Under the pieces are notes generated by a model. That model did not search any database, was not told the origin of the DNA, and saw nothing but the letters and a program-made list of their open reading frames with translations. Shown piece after piece: positions 54,279 to 63,369 of a stretch of 64,000 nucleotides of DNA. Each line of letters starts with the position of its first letter. Position 1 is the stretch's first letter. The DNA is taken from the NCBI GenBank assembly GCA_028736075.1, contig CP117875.1, positions 2,418,001-2,482,000 on the forward strand. Direction: 5' to 3'. The DNA is from Chryseobacterium sp. KACC 21268. GTDB taxonomy: Bacteria > Bacteroidota > Bacteroidia > Flavobacteriales > Weeksellaceae. A program made the position numbers and the translations under genes.

Positions 54279-54953
54279 ATGAAATTCACCTTTATCAAAG
54301 AAATCATCGGTTTGGCGGAAAAATTTGATTCTCAAAATCAGGATCATTTTTATGCTAATGACATCAATGGTTTCAAATCTTGGATCGCAGACAAAGAACT
54401 CGACAAAAGAAACTCCGAATCCACCGAACAAATTTGGCAAGGAAAAGAGGAAGGTCGATCGCCGGAAAGCGTTATCAGCACTTTGTTGGTACATCTAAAT
54501 CGTTATGCAAAAACTTATTCCAAATCTGCCATCGCAGGTTCGGATTTCAAAACGCAGGACGAATTCAGTTATTTGATCAATCTCAAAGCTTTTGGTTTGA
54601 TGACAAAAATGGAATTGATTAAAAAAAATATCCACGACAAATCTTCCGGGATATTAATTATCAACAGATTAATAAACCAAGGTTGGATCCAACAATCCGA
54701 TTCCCAAGAAGACAAGCGATCCAAAGTCCTTAACATTACTGAAGCTGGAAAATTGGCCTTAGACAATCAAATGGAAAAGATTCGAAACGCCACACGAATT
54801 GTCAGCGGAAATATAAACCATTCCGAAAAAATGGAATTGATAAGAATTCTCGACAAATTGGAAAAATTCCATCAGCCTATATTTTTAAAGAATATTGATA
54901 GTCAGCAATTGCTGGATGAAGTTAATAGACAATATTTTTTAGGAAAATTATAA
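54279..54953 (+). CDS. MarR-family regulator of the carotenoid operon
   Basis: The 224-residue protein carries a MarR winged helix: FSYLINLKAFGLMTKMELIK, SGILIINRLINQGWIQQSD and the wing DKRSKVLNITEAGKLALDN. It is longer than usual (about 140-160) because of an N-terminal helical region with a FKSWIADKELDKR block, which may dimerise or sense a ligand. It is the first gene of the run ending in lycopene cyclase and is three bases from crtI, so it most likely controls pigment genes and itself. Confidence 0.88.
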   Translation: MKFTFIKEIIGLAEKFDSQNQDHFYANDINGFKSWIADKELDKRNSESTEQIWQGKEEGRSPESVISTLLVHLNRYAKTYSKSAIAGSDFKTQDEFSYLINLKAFGLMTKMELIKKNIHDKSSGILIINRLINQGWIQQSDSQEDKRSKVLNITEAGKLALDNQMEKIRNATRIVSGNINHSEKMELIRILDKLEKFHQPIFLKNIDSQQLLDEVNRQYFLGKL

Positions 54954-54956
54954 ATT

Positions 54957-56453
54957 ATGAAAAAGAAAATTGCCATCATCGGTTCCGGATTCTCAGGCTT
55001 GTCGGCCAGCGCCTATTCCGCAAAACTCGGTCACGAAGTTCACGTTTTCGAGAAGAATTCAACAGTTGGCGGACGTGCGCGAAGTTTCCAGACAGACAAT
55101 GGCTACACTTTCGATATGGGACCAAGTTGGTATTGGATGCCAGATATTATCGAAAATTTCTTTAATGATTTTAATAAACAAGCGTCCGATTTCTATGAAT
55201 TGGTTCCACTCGATCCACAATTCGAAATGGTCTTTTCTGATGGAATAATGGCGATTCCACAAGATTTTGAAGCGATGAAAACGCTCTTCGAAGAAACCGA
55301 GAAAGGCGCAGGAAAACGGTTGGAAGATTTTATGAAAGATGCGCAATTCAAGTACGAAGTTGGGATGAAAGATTACGTCACGAAACCCTGCAATTCTTGG
55401 TTTGAGTTTGTTTCGCTTAAGATTCTGAAAAGTGCGTTCAGTCTTGATCTATTGACAGATTTCAGCAAGTTTGTCCGCAAATATTTTTCGAATCCGAAGT
55501 TGATCACATTAATGGAATTCCCCGTGATTTTCCTTGGCGCTTCGCCGAAAGATATTCCGGCACTTTACAGTTTAATGAATTATGGCGGTTACAAATTAGG
55601 AACTTGGTATCCGATTGGAGGCTTCATCAAGATTATAGAATCGATGCAGGAAATCGCTGTGGAACAAGGTGTTAAATTTCATTTCAATGCGAATGTCGAG
55701 CAAATTATTATTAATGAAAAGATAGCAAACGCACTTATCGTCAACGGCGAAAAAATTGAGTTTGATTCGATTATTGCTTCCTCAGATTATGAACATACGG
55801 AAAGTAAAATGCTTCCAAAAGAATACAGAAATTACGACGATAATTATTGGAAGAAGAAAACTTTTGCACCGTCTTGTCTCATATTTTATTTGGGAATCAA
55901 GGAAAAAATTCCAAATCTGAAACATCACACGTTGTTCTTCGAAAACGATTTGGATCTTCACACGACAGAAATTTATGAAGATAAAAAATGGCCATCCAAA
56001 CCATTATTCTATGTTTGTTGTCCATCCAAAACCGATCAAAACATTGCGCCGGAAAACTGCGAAAATGTATTTTTATTAATGCCAATCGCCACTGGAATTG
56101 CAGATTCTGACCAGATGCGGGAAAAATATTTCCTCGAAATGATGAGCAGATTGGAAAAGCATACGAACACAGAAAATTTAATTCTTAAAATAGAATATAA
56201 AAGAAGTTTCTGTCTGGAGGATTTCAAACAGGACTACAACGCCTTCGAGGGAAACGCTTACGGATTGGCAAACACATTGTCACAAACCGCCGTTCTGAAA
56301 CCTTCGCTAAGAAACAAAAAAATAAAAAATCTCTTTTACACAGGACAATTGACGGTGCCAGGACCAGGTGTTCCGCCAAGCATTATCTCAGGGAAAATTG
56401 CCTCCATAGAAGCCAACAAACAAATAATATCTAGCTATGAAAAAACTATTTGA
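54957..56453 (+). CDS. crtI: Phytoene desaturase (CrtI type)
   Basis: CrtI desaturates phytoene to lycopene with FAD. The 498-residue protein starts KKIAIIGSGFSGLSASAYSA, the FAD-binding Rossmann motif, then EVHVFEKNSTVGGRARSF and YTFDMGPSWYWMPDIIENFF. It ends NLFYTGQLTVPGPGVPPSII and GKIASIEANKQI, the CrtI C-terminal signature. It begins three bases after the MarR stop, and its end overlaps crtB by 17 bases, so translation is coupled. Confidence 0.95.
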   Translation: MKKKIAIIGSGFSGLSASAYSAKLGHEVHVFEKNSTVGGRARSFQTDNGYTFDMGPSWYWMPDIIENFFNDFNKQASDFYELVPLDPQFEMVFSDGIMAIPQDFEAMKTLFEETEKGAGKRLEDFMKDAQFKYEVGMKDYVTKPCNSWFEFVSLKILKSAFSLDLLTDFSKFVRKYFSNPKLITLMEFPVIFLGASPKDIPALYSLMNYGGYKLGTWYPIGGFIKIIESMQEIAVEQGVKFHFNANVEQIIINEKIANALIVNGEKIEFDSIIASSDYEHTESKMLPKEYRNYDDNYWKKKTFAPSCLIFYLGIKEKIPNLKHHTLFFENDLDLHTTEIYEDKKWPSKPLFYVCCPSKTDQNIAPENCENVFLLMPIATGIADSDQMREKYFLEMMSRLEKHTNTENLILKIEYKRSFCLEDFKQDYNAFEGNAYGLANTLSQTAVLKPSLRNKKIKNLFYTGQLTVPGPGVPPSIISGKIASIEANKQIISSYEKTI

Positions 56454-57273
56454 CGACCTTTCGTTCAAGATCAGCAAACAGACGACAAAGCAATACAGCA
56501 CAAGTTTTTCGCTAGGAATCTTGGCTTTATCTTCCAAAATTCGAAATCCGATTTACGCAATTTACGGTTATGTAAGATTAGCAGACGAGATTGTGGACAG
56601 TTTTCACGGCTTCGACAAAGAAAAACTTTTGTGCCGTTTCCGAGAAGACACTTTTTTGGCTTTGGAAGAGAAGATTTCGCTTAATCCAATTATGCAATCT
56701 TTCCAGGAAACTGTGAGCAAATACGAGATTGATCACGAACTCATCAAGCAATTTCTGAGAAGTATGGAAATGGATCTTCACAAGATTGATTACAACTCGG
56801 AGCTTTACAAAGAATATATTTTGGGTTCTGCGGAAGTGGTTGGTTTGATGTGCCTTCACATTTTCGTAAACGGTGATAAAGATGAATTTGAAAGGTTGAA
56901 ACCTTCTGCAATGATCTTGGGATCGGCTTTCCAAAAAGTGAATTTCCTGCGTGATATGAAAGATGATTATGATGTTTTGGGCAGAACTTATTTCCCTAAT
57001 GTTGATATCAAAGCATTTGACAATCAAGTAAAAACGGAAATCGAAAAAGAAATAGCAAACGAATTCCAATTGGCATTAGAGGGCATTAAAAAATTACCAA
57101 CTTCTTCTAGATTCGGCGTTTATTTGGCGTACAGATATTATCTTTCGCTTTTCAAAAAAATCAAGCGAACGTCTGCCACCAAAATGATCAACCAGAGAAT
57201 CCGAATCTCCAACAGCAAAAAAATATCCCTGATGATGGGAAGTTACGTAGAATACAAAATGTTATCGATCTAA
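56437..57273 (+). CDS. crtB: Phytoene synthase
   Basis: CrtB joins two geranylgeranyl diphosphates into phytoene. The 278-residue protein has the two Mg2+-binding Asp-rich motifs of trans-prenyl synthases: VRLADEIVDSFHGFD near residue 48 and FLRDMKDDYDVLGRTYFP near residue 170. It also has KQYSTSFSLGILALSSKIRN and EVVGLMCLHIFVNGDKDEF. It overlaps crtI by 17 bases and is followed by a 49-base spacer before the SRPBCC gene. No geranylgeranyl diphosphate synthase is next to it. Confidence 0.95.
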   Translation: MKKLFDDLSFKISKQTTKQYSTSFSLGILALSSKIRNPIYAIYGYVRLADEIVDSFHGFDKEKLLCRFREDTFLALEEKISLNPIMQSFQETVSKYEIDHELIKQFLRSMEMDLHKIDYNSELYKEYILGSAEVVGLMCLHIFVNGDKDEFERLKPSAMILGSAFQKVNFLRDMKDDYDVLGRTYFPNVDIKAFDNQVKTEIEKEIANEFQLALEGIKKLPTSSRFGVYLAYRYYLSLFKKIKRTSATKMINQRIRISNSKKISLMMGSYVEYKMLSI

Positions 57274-57322
57274 AATTCTGTAGATCTGTAAAATGAAATT
57301 GAAATAAATCTAAAAATTGAAA

Positions 57323-57793
57323 ATGGTACACAGACTTTATAGAGAACAACAACTCAACTGCGATATAGAAACGGCTTGGAAATTCTTTTCCTCCGCCAAC
57401 AATTTAGCCGTCATCACGCCGAAAGATATGAATTTCACAGTGTTGACGAAATTGGAGAACGATGAAATTTACAAAGGAATGCTGATAGATTACACAGTTT
57501 CACCGATTCTGAAAATCCCAATGAAATGGCAAACACAGATCACGCAAGTGGATTTCCAGAAGAGTTTTACGGATTTTCAGCAAAAAGGACCCTACAAATT
57601 GTGGAATCATTACCACGAATTTATCCCAAACGAAAATGGTGTTTTGATAAAAGACACTGTAAGCTACGAACTCCCGATGGGATTTTTGGGCGAAATTGCA
57701 CACAAACTCTTTGTGAAAAGTAAACTCAAAAATATCTTTGATTTCCGCCACGAAGTCTTGGAAGTGATGTTCAACAACAAAAGAAAAGAATAA
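57323..57793 (+). CDS. SRPBCC-family protein in the carotenoid operon
   Basis: This 156-residue protein has the START/SRPBCC helix-grip fold: HRLYREQQLNCDIETAWKFF, SSANNLAVITPKDMNFTVL and YKLWNHYHEFIPNENGVLIK. The closing helix is EIAHKLFVKSKLKNIFDFRH. I use the ATG at 57323 because the TTG at 57317 adds only two residues. It is sandwiched between crtB and crtZ with a one-base overlap to crtZ. Such cavity proteins bind hydrophobic ligands, so a carotenoid carrier or chaperone is plausible but unproven. Confidence 0.85.
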   Translation: MVHRLYREQQLNCDIETAWKFFSSANNLAVITPKDMNFTVLTKLENDEIYKGMLIDYTVSPILKIPMKWQTQITQVDFQKSFTDFQQKGPYKLWNHYHEFIPNENGVLIKDTVSYELPMGFLGEIAHKLFVKSKLKNIFDFRHEVLEVMFNNKRKE

Positions 57794-58251
57794 TGAATTT
57801 CTTAATAATTTTAATAACTTTTTTCCTGATGGAAGGCTTTACTTGGGTCGTTCATAAATATGTGATGCACGGATTTTTGTGGTCACTTCACCGCGATCAC
57901 CACGATCACAGCAGTGATCCGCCTTTAGAAAAAAACGATTACTTTTTCGTTATTTTTGCGATTCCTGCAATTGCCTTAATGTACATTGGAACAATGAACG
58001 ATTTTGACATTTGGTTCTACATCGGAATTGGAATTACCCTTTACGGAATGTCGTATTTTTTCGTTCACGACATTTTCATTCATCAACGCGTGAAGTTTTT
58101 GAAGGACACGAAAAACCCTTATCTATTGGCAATTAGACGCGCTCACAAGCAACATCACAAACACATCAACAAAGAAGATGGCGAATGTTTTGGATTTCTT
58201 TGGGTGCCAGTCAAATATTTTAAAATGTACTTTAACAAAGACAAAGCCTGA
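57793..58251 (+). CDS. crtZ: Beta-carotene hydroxylase (CrtZ type)
   Basis: CrtZ hydroxylates both rings of beta-carotene to make zeaxanthin. The 152-residue membrane di-iron enzyme shows the His clusters HKYVMHGFLWSLHRDHHDHS, FIHQRVKF and RRAHKQHHKHINKEDGECFG, plus four hydrophobic segments. Its ATG overlaps the SRPBCC stop by one base and its TGA overlaps the lycopene cyclase ATG by one base. Presence of crtZ and the cyclase suggests that the yellow pigment is zeaxanthin. Confidence 0.93.
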   Translation: MNFLIILITFFLMEGFTWVVHKYVMHGFLWSLHRDHHDHSSDPPLEKNDYFFVIFAIPAIALMYIGTMNDFDIWFYIGIGITLYGMSYFFVHDIFIHQRVKFLKDTKNPYLLAIRRAHKQHHKHINKEDGECFGFLWVPVKYFKMYFNKDKA

Positions 58252-58970
58252 TGATTCAATACACCTATTTGCTGATTAATTTCTTTACCGTCATCATCTG
58301 TTTTATTTTTTCTTTTCATCCTAAGATTAAATTCAACAGACACTTTGGCGCCTTTATTAAAGCTTCGGTCTTGGTTGGTTTGGTGTTTATTCTTTGGGAT
58401 ATTTGGTTTACGAAAAATGGGGTTTGGTGGTTTAACTATCGATATTTAATCGGCTTAAAAATTACGGAATTGCCAATTGAAGAAATATTATTTTTCATCT
58501 GCATTCCGTTTTCCTGTATTTTCACTTATTTCTGTCTGGACAAATTTTTCAAACTTGATTGGAAACCAAATTCTGAAAAGATATTCGTCGTGATCTCATC
58601 AATTTTATTTTTAGGAATTGCACTTTATTGTCACGATAGAATTTATACATTTATTACTTTCTTATCAACTTCAATTAGCCTGTTGATTTTATATTTTGTC
58701 TTGAAAATCAATTGGATTGGGAAAGCCTCAATGATCTATTTGATATTGACACCGGGATTTTTTTTGGTTAATGGAATTCTTACCGGAACAGGTTTGGACT
58801 CTCCCATCGTGAATTACAATCCACAAAATCACATCGGTTTTAGAATGCTGACGATTCCAATTGAGGATTTTTTCTACGGTTACGAGATGATTCTTTGGAA
58901 TTTGTTTTTCTTTTATAAATTTAAAACAACATCAGAATCAGAATCCAATATCAATCAACAAAGTATCTAG
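58251..58970 (+). CDS. Lycopene cyclase (fused CrtYc/CrtYd-like)
   Basis: This 239-residue membrane protein has seven or so helices and two copies of the family motif, LPIEEILFFICIPF and IPIEDFFYGYEMIL. It is thus the fused form of the heterodimeric CrtYc/CrtYd cyclase, which turns lycopene into beta-carotene. It is the last gene of the operon. Overlap with crtZ is one base. Confidence 0.9.
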   Translation: MIQYTYLLINFFTVIICFIFSFHPKIKFNRHFGAFIKASVLVGLVFILWDIWFTKNGVWWFNYRYLIGLKITELPIEEILFFICIPFSCIFTYFCLDKFFKLDWKPNSEKIFVVISSILFLGIALYCHDRIYTFITFLSTSISLLILYFVLKINWIGKASMIYLILTPGFFLVNGILTGTGLDSPIVNYNPQNHIGFRMLTIPIEDFFYGYEMILWNLFFFYKFKTTSESESNINQQSI

Positions 58971-59082
58971 AAACACCAGTTGATTCAATATGATTTTAGA
59001 GTTGACTAAGTTGTCTAATCCATTTAAATCAATTATCATTGTAGGTAGATTTTGAAAACACAGAATCGGTTAAATAATTACA

Positions 59083-59373
59083 ATGCTTAATTTTTATAGA
59101 AAAACTGCCTTGATCGAAGGTGTTTCTTATCTCATATTGCTTTTCATAGCTATGCCTTTAAAATATTTTTTGAACATTCCTGAAGCTGTTAAATATTTTG
59201 GTTGGATTCACGGGATTCTGTTTTTATTATTTTTTGTTGCTCTTGTATTAGCCTCTATCAAATACCGTTGGAGCATAATTAGAATTGCAATTTACCTCAT
59301 CGCTTCTGTTCTCCCATTTGTACCTTTTGTACTTGACAAAAGACTTAAAAAAGAATATTTACAAAAAGAATGA
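59083..59373 (+). CDS. DUF3817 family membrane protein
   Basis: A 96-residue protein with three hydrophobic stretches. YRKTALIEGVSYLILLFIAM, EAVKYFGWIHGILFLLFFVA and IIRIAIYLIASVLPFVPFVL match the DUF3817 outline. Function unknown. It lies 112 bases after the carotenoid operon and before the convergent molybdenum enzyme genes. Confidence 0.85.
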   Translation: MLNFYRKTALIEGVSYLILLFIAMPLKYFLNIPEAVKYFGWIHGILFLLFFVALVLASIKYRWSIIRIAIYLIASVLPFVPFVLDKRLKKEYLQKE

Positions 59374-59461
59374 AGATTAAAAACATCTATTTTGCTACCT
59401 TGAAAACTTGATTTACAAAGAATTATTCTCAAAATATTTTAAGATAAATCACACTATTCAA

Positions 59462-61699
59462 TCAAAGCAATTGATCAAAGTGGATTGGAAGATTATAGAT
59501 TCTTTTTCCAGTGGCGTGGAAAATTGCGTTGGTTATTGCCGGCGGCATTCCTACTCCGCCAATTTCCCCTACGCCTTTCACGCCCAAATCATTCACAAAC
59601 TGATCATTCTCTTCAACAAAAACAACCTGCAGATCGTGGATATCGGCGTGAACAGGAATATGATATTCGCCCAAATTGGCATTCATATATCGACCCAAAT
59701 TGTGATCTAGAATGGTTTCTTCGTGCAACGCCTTGCTGACTCCCCAGATCATTCCGCCGAGGATTTGGCTTTCAGCAGTTTTTGGATTAATGATTTTACC
59801 TGCAGCAACTGCAGTTACCGCCCGCGTTAATTCGATAGTTCCAAGTTCTTCATCTACTTCTACCTCTACAAACACTGCGCTGTGAACCGCCCTGGCTTTC
59901 TTGCCGTAAGTCAGTGGATTGGGCATAGCGGAATTTGTAGTTTTGATTGCTTTTCCATCATTAGCTTTTATAATTTCTTTAAAATCAAGTTTTGTATCTG
60001 GCTTATCATTTAAAATAATAAAACCATTTTTAAAAGTAACTTCATTAAATTTAGCATCTTTCAAAAATGAACCCTGGATATCTTTTGCTTTTTTGAGTAG
60101 CTTCTTTTTCAAGGCCTGACAAGCGTTCTGAACAGCCGGTCCAACTGTCGCCGTCGTGAAAGAACCACCCTGAATTGGCGCAAACGGCATTTTGCTGTCG
60201 GCATAAGAAAATGTAATATCTTCAATCGGAAGACCCAACTCATCTGCTGCAATCTGCGTCATAATAGTCAGTGTTCCGGTTCCAATATCTGTAACCGCAC
60301 TCTTGATTTCGACTTTTCCATCAGCTGTCATGATTGCTTCTGCTCTACCAAATATTCTGTTCGCATCCCAAATTCCGGTAGCCATTCCGTAGCCAACTAA
60401 TTTGTTTCCCCGCTTCATACTCCGCGGTTCTGGATTTCGCTGATTCCAGCCAAATTTTTTAGCACCTTGCAGATAGCAGTTTCTTAATTCTTTACTGGAG
60501 TATTCCTTATCACTGCTTTTATCAATCTCAGAATAATTTATTAATCTTAATTCCAAAGGATCGATATTTAATTTGTACGCAATTTCATCCATTGTCACCT
60601 CAATGGCGTGCATTCCTGTGCTTCCGCCGGGCGCTCTCATATCCAGCGGACTGTAAACATCCAGTGGCACAATTTCGTGTTCCAACAAAGTATTTTCTGC
60701 AGGATAAAGCATATTTGCCCAGTTGACAACAATCTCTACATAATCTTCAAACCTCGAAGTTTCACCGGTTGCCTTGTGGTAGATAGCGTTTACTTTTCCG
60801 TTTTTATCAGCACCAAATTTAGTATGCTGTAAAGTCGGGGGACGATGTCCGATCATATACATCTGAGCACGATCCAAAGTCACACGGACATTTCGTTTTA
60901 ATGCTAACGAAGCCATTACAGCCATAAAAAGCTGATGCTGTGGACGAAGACCTGAACCAAAACCACCACCTACAAAAGGTGAAATTACCTGAACATTTTT
61001 CATTTTCAAGCCAAAAACATTGGCCACATACATTTGGGAATTGATTGTCCCTTGCGTTTTGTCGTATATTTTTAATTTATCTTTTCCTTCATAGATCACG
61101 GTCGAAGCGTACATTTCCATAGGATTATGATGTTCCGTTCCGTGGGAAAACTGACTGTCGATTTTAACAAAAGAATTTTCATATTCCTTTTCAAAATCAC
61201 CTGTTGGTTTTGGTGGCGGTGGTTTCAGCATAGAAGCCAAACCTTTTTTCGGATCACGAGATTGATCCAAATTCGATTTCAGATCTGTTTCGAACGTTTC
61301 TTCTTCATAAACTACATTAATTTTTGTCGCTGCATAACGAGCCATCTCAAAAGTCTCTGCAACTACCAAAGCGATCGGTTGACCATTGTATTTGATTTCA
61401 TTATCTTTCATCGGTTTGAAAACAGTTCCAGGGGGCGCATCCATATCAGCATATTGGAAATCAAACCAAGCTGTAGAAGGTCTGTTTACGTGCGTAAAAA
61501 CTTCAATGATACCTTCCATTTTTTTAACTTCTGATGTATCTATCGATTTTATTTTACCTTTCGTAATGGTACTGTTTACCACATAGCCATATAATAAATC
61601 ATCTGCTTCATATTCTCCTGCATATTTTGCACTTCCTGTTACTTTTAGGTGACCTTCCAGACGACTTACAGGTTTTCCAATTGATGGTGTATTTTCCAT
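59462..61699 (-). CDS. Molybdenum-cofactor-binding subunit of a PaoC-like aldehyde oxidase
   Basis: The start at 61699 (MENTPSIGKPVSRLEGHLKV) is used because the ATG at 61786 lies inside the end of the FAD-subunit gene. The 745-residue large subunit oxidises aldehydes or N-heterocycles at a Mo centre. It has the family start GKPVSRLEGHLKVTGSAKYA, the Mo-pterin region FVGGGFGSGLRPQHQLFMA, the mid-block DMRAPGGSTGMHAIEVTMDE and the catalytic Glu in GVKGVGEIGGVGMPPA. It follows the FAD subunit and 2Fe-2S subunit genes, giving a three-subunit PaoABC-like enzyme. Confidence 0.92.
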   Translation of the reverse strand: MENTPSIGKPVSRLEGHLKVTGSAKYAGEYEADDLLYGYVVNSTITKGKIKSIDTSEVKKMEGIIEVFTHVNRPSTAWFDFQYADMDAPPGTVFKPMKDNEIKYNGQPIALVVAETFEMARYAATKINVVYEEETFETDLKSNLDQSRDPKKGLASMLKPPPPKPTGDFEKEYENSFVKIDSQFSHGTEHHNPMEMYASTVIYEGKDKLKIYDKTQGTINSQMYVANVFGLKMKNVQVISPFVGGGFGSGLRPQHQLFMAVMASLALKRNVRVTLDRAQMYMIGHRPPTLQHTKFGADKNGKVNAIYHKATGETSRFEDYVEIVVNWANMLYPAENTLLEHEIVPLDVYSPLDMRAPGGSTGMHAIEVTMDEIAYKLNIDPLELRLINYSEIDKSSDKEYSSKELRNCYLQGAKKFGWNQRNPEPRSMKRGNKLVGYGMATGIWDANRIFGRAEAIMTADGKVEIKSAVTDIGTGTLTIMTQIAADELGLPIEDITFSYADSKMPFAPIQGGSFTTATVGPAVQNACQALKKKLLKKAKDIQGSFLKDAKFNEVTFKNGFIILNDKPDTKLDFKEIIKANDGKAIKTTNSAMPNPLTYGKKARAVHSAVFVEVEVDEELGTIELTRAVTAVAAGKIINPKTAESQILGGMIWGVSKALHEETILDHNLGRYMNANLGEYHIPVHADIHDLQVVFVEENDQFVNDLGVKGVGEIGGVGMPPAITNAIFHATGKRIYNLPIHFDQLL

Positions 61700-61728
61700 G
61701 GATTTTGATTTTCTATTAATGATAAAAT

Positions 61729-62748
61729 TTATAAAGAAGGTTTTGCGCCCGGACGTTGCGTTGTTGGGTCTAATGCCATTAAACAATTTCTTACAATTGC
61801 CTTTTTAGCAAGATCAATTTTGAAGCTGTTGTTTTCAAAGCCTTTCGCTCCGTTTAGAATGATATCAGCTGCTGCTGCAAAATTGTCAGCATTTGGTTCT
61901 TTTTCCTTCAAAAATTCCTCCGCTTGCTTTACACGCCAAGGTTTATGAGAAACCCCTCCCAGCGCAATTCTGGCTTCTTTGATAAGGCCATTTTCAAGAT
62001 CCAAACCTGTTGCCACTGAAACCAATGCAAAAGAATAGGAACTTCTGTCTCTTAATTTTAGATAAGAATAATTATCGGAGAATCCTTTTTTTGGAAGGTC
62101 AATTCCAGTAATGATTTCTCCTGTTTTAAGATTGTTGTCAATATCAGGTGTATCTCCCGGAAGCCTGTGAAAGTCTGAAAATTCAATGGTTCGATTTCCA
62201 TCGTGACCCGAGATATTGACCACCGCATCCAATGCTGCAAGTGCTACACACATATCGGAAGGAAAAACAGCAATACAATTTTCGCTGTGACCCAAGATGG
62301 CGTGAATACGATTGTAACCATTGATTGCAGAACAACCAGAACCTGGCTCACGTTTGTTGCAAGGTGTGTGAATGTCGTAGAAATAATAGCATCTCGTTCT
62401 TTGCAAAAGATTGCCGCCGTTAGTCGCCATATTCCTGATCTGGGCAGATGCTCCAGCCAAAATAGCTTTCGACAATAATGGATATCTTCCTTCAATCACT
62501 GGATGATAAGCTGTATCTGCATTGATCATCAATGCGCCCAAACGAACGCCTCCATTTGGAAGTTCGAGAAGCTCATTTATATCAGAAATTTTGTTGATGT
62601 CAACCAATGTTTCGGCTTCAGTAACGAAGTATTTCATCAGATCGATAAGGTTAGTTCCGCCTGCAATAATCTTATTGTCAGCATTTTCATTAATGACAGA
62701 AATAGCATTATTGACATCTGTAGCTTTTTGGTAGGAAAAATTATTCAT
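61729..62748 (-). CDS. FAD-binding subunit, PaoB-like, with an extra Fe-S site
   Basis: The 339-residue subunit has the FAD-binding ADNKIIAGGTNLIDLMKY and PLLSKAILAGASAQIRNMAT (NGGNLLQRT). A Cys-rich insert, RCYYFYDIHTPCNKREPGSG and CSAINGYNRIHAILGHSENC, matches the [4Fe-4S] insert known from PaoB and 4-hydroxybenzoyl-CoA reductase. The C-terminal domain is of CO dehydrogenase flavoprotein type (EARIALGGVSHKPWRVKQAE). Its ATG overlaps the end of the 2Fe-2S gene by eight bases. Confidence 0.92.
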   Translation of the reverse strand: MNNFSYQKATDVNNAISVINENADNKIIAGGTNLIDLMKYFVTEAETLVDINKISDINELLELPNGGVRLGALMINADTAYHPVIEGRYPLLSKAILAGASAQIRNMATNGGNLLQRTRCYYFYDIHTPCNKREPGSGCSAINGYNRIHAILGHSENCIAVFPSDMCVALAALDAVVNISGHDGNRTIEFSDFHRLPGDTPDIDNNLKTGEIITGIDLPKKGFSDNYSYLKLRDRSSYSFALVSVATGLDLENGLIKEARIALGGVSHKPWRVKQAEEFLKEKEPNADNFAAAADIILNGAKGFENNSFKIDLAKKAIVRNCLMALDPTTQRPGAKPSL

Positions 62749-63226
62749 AAGATATGCCTTGTTTTACGGCCATTACCGCATTAATAATTCCTCTGTTAGC
62801 ACCACATCGGCAAAGATTACCGCTCATCAGATCCTGAACTTCTTCACGCGTTTCTGCTTTATTTTCATTAAGTAAACCTATCGCACTGCAGATCTGTCCT
62901 GGTGTGCAATAGCCGCATTGGAATGCATCATGATCAATAAATGCTTGTTGAATCGGATGAAGTTCTCCGTCGTTAGCAATTCCTTCAATCGTTATGATCT
63001 CTGTAGCTTCCTGCATCACGGCGAGCGTAAGACAGCTTAATTTTCGTTTTCCATCTATCAGAATGGTGCAGGCGCCGCATTGCCCGTGGTCACAACCTTT
63101 TTTGGTTCCTGTCAGATGTATCCTTTCACGGAGTGCATCCAGAAGTGAGACCCAAGGTAATATTTCAAAATGATGGTCTTCACCATTCACTTTAAGTGTA
63201 ACTGACTTTTTTCCGTGATTTCCCAT
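62741..63226 (-). CDS. 2Fe-2S subunit, PaoA-like
   Basis: This 161-residue subunit carries two [2Fe-2S] centres. The plant-ferredoxin type cluster is KKGCDHGQCGACTILIDGKR with a fourth Cys at RKLSC; the helical one uses FQCGYCTPGQICSAIG and GNLCRCGANRG. Unlike E. coli PaoA it has no twin-arginine signal, so the enzyme is probably cytoplasmic. It is the first gene of the operon and has a hairpin upstream of it. Confidence 0.93.
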   Translation of the reverse strand: MGNHGKKSVTLKVNGEDHHFEILPWVSLLDALRERIHLTGTKKGCDHGQCGACTILIDGKRKLSCLTLAVMQEATEIITIEGIANDGELHPIQQAFIDHDAFQCGYCTPGQICSAIGLLNENKAETREEVQDLMSGNLCRCGANRGIINAVMAVKQGISYE

Positions 63227-63252
63227 ATGATGTAATTTGGTGTAGCGAACGT

Positions 63253-63290
63253 ATTACAAAAAAAGAACCGTTATGCGAACATAACGGTTA
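63253..63290 (-). terminator. UUCG-loop terminator between two molybdenum enzyme units
   Basis: On the minus strand a perfect 10-bp stem (AACCGTTATG / CATAACGGTT) closes a TTCG loop, a very stable RNA tetraloop, followed by a T-run. It lies 80 bases after the partial molybdopterin gene and 27 bases before the 2Fe-2S gene, so it probably ends or attenuates the upstream transcript. Confidence 0.85.
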
Positions 63291-63369
63291 ATTGGAATCA
63301 TTATCAATTGTAGCGATTTTGAAAATTTGCTTTTAGTTGATAGATTTTCTTTTAATTATCAATTCATAA

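Noticed and set aside
59408-59739. Plus-strand frames of about 84-100 codons at the end of the Mo subunit gene
   Set aside because: They run antisense through a well-supported large subunit and show no family features.
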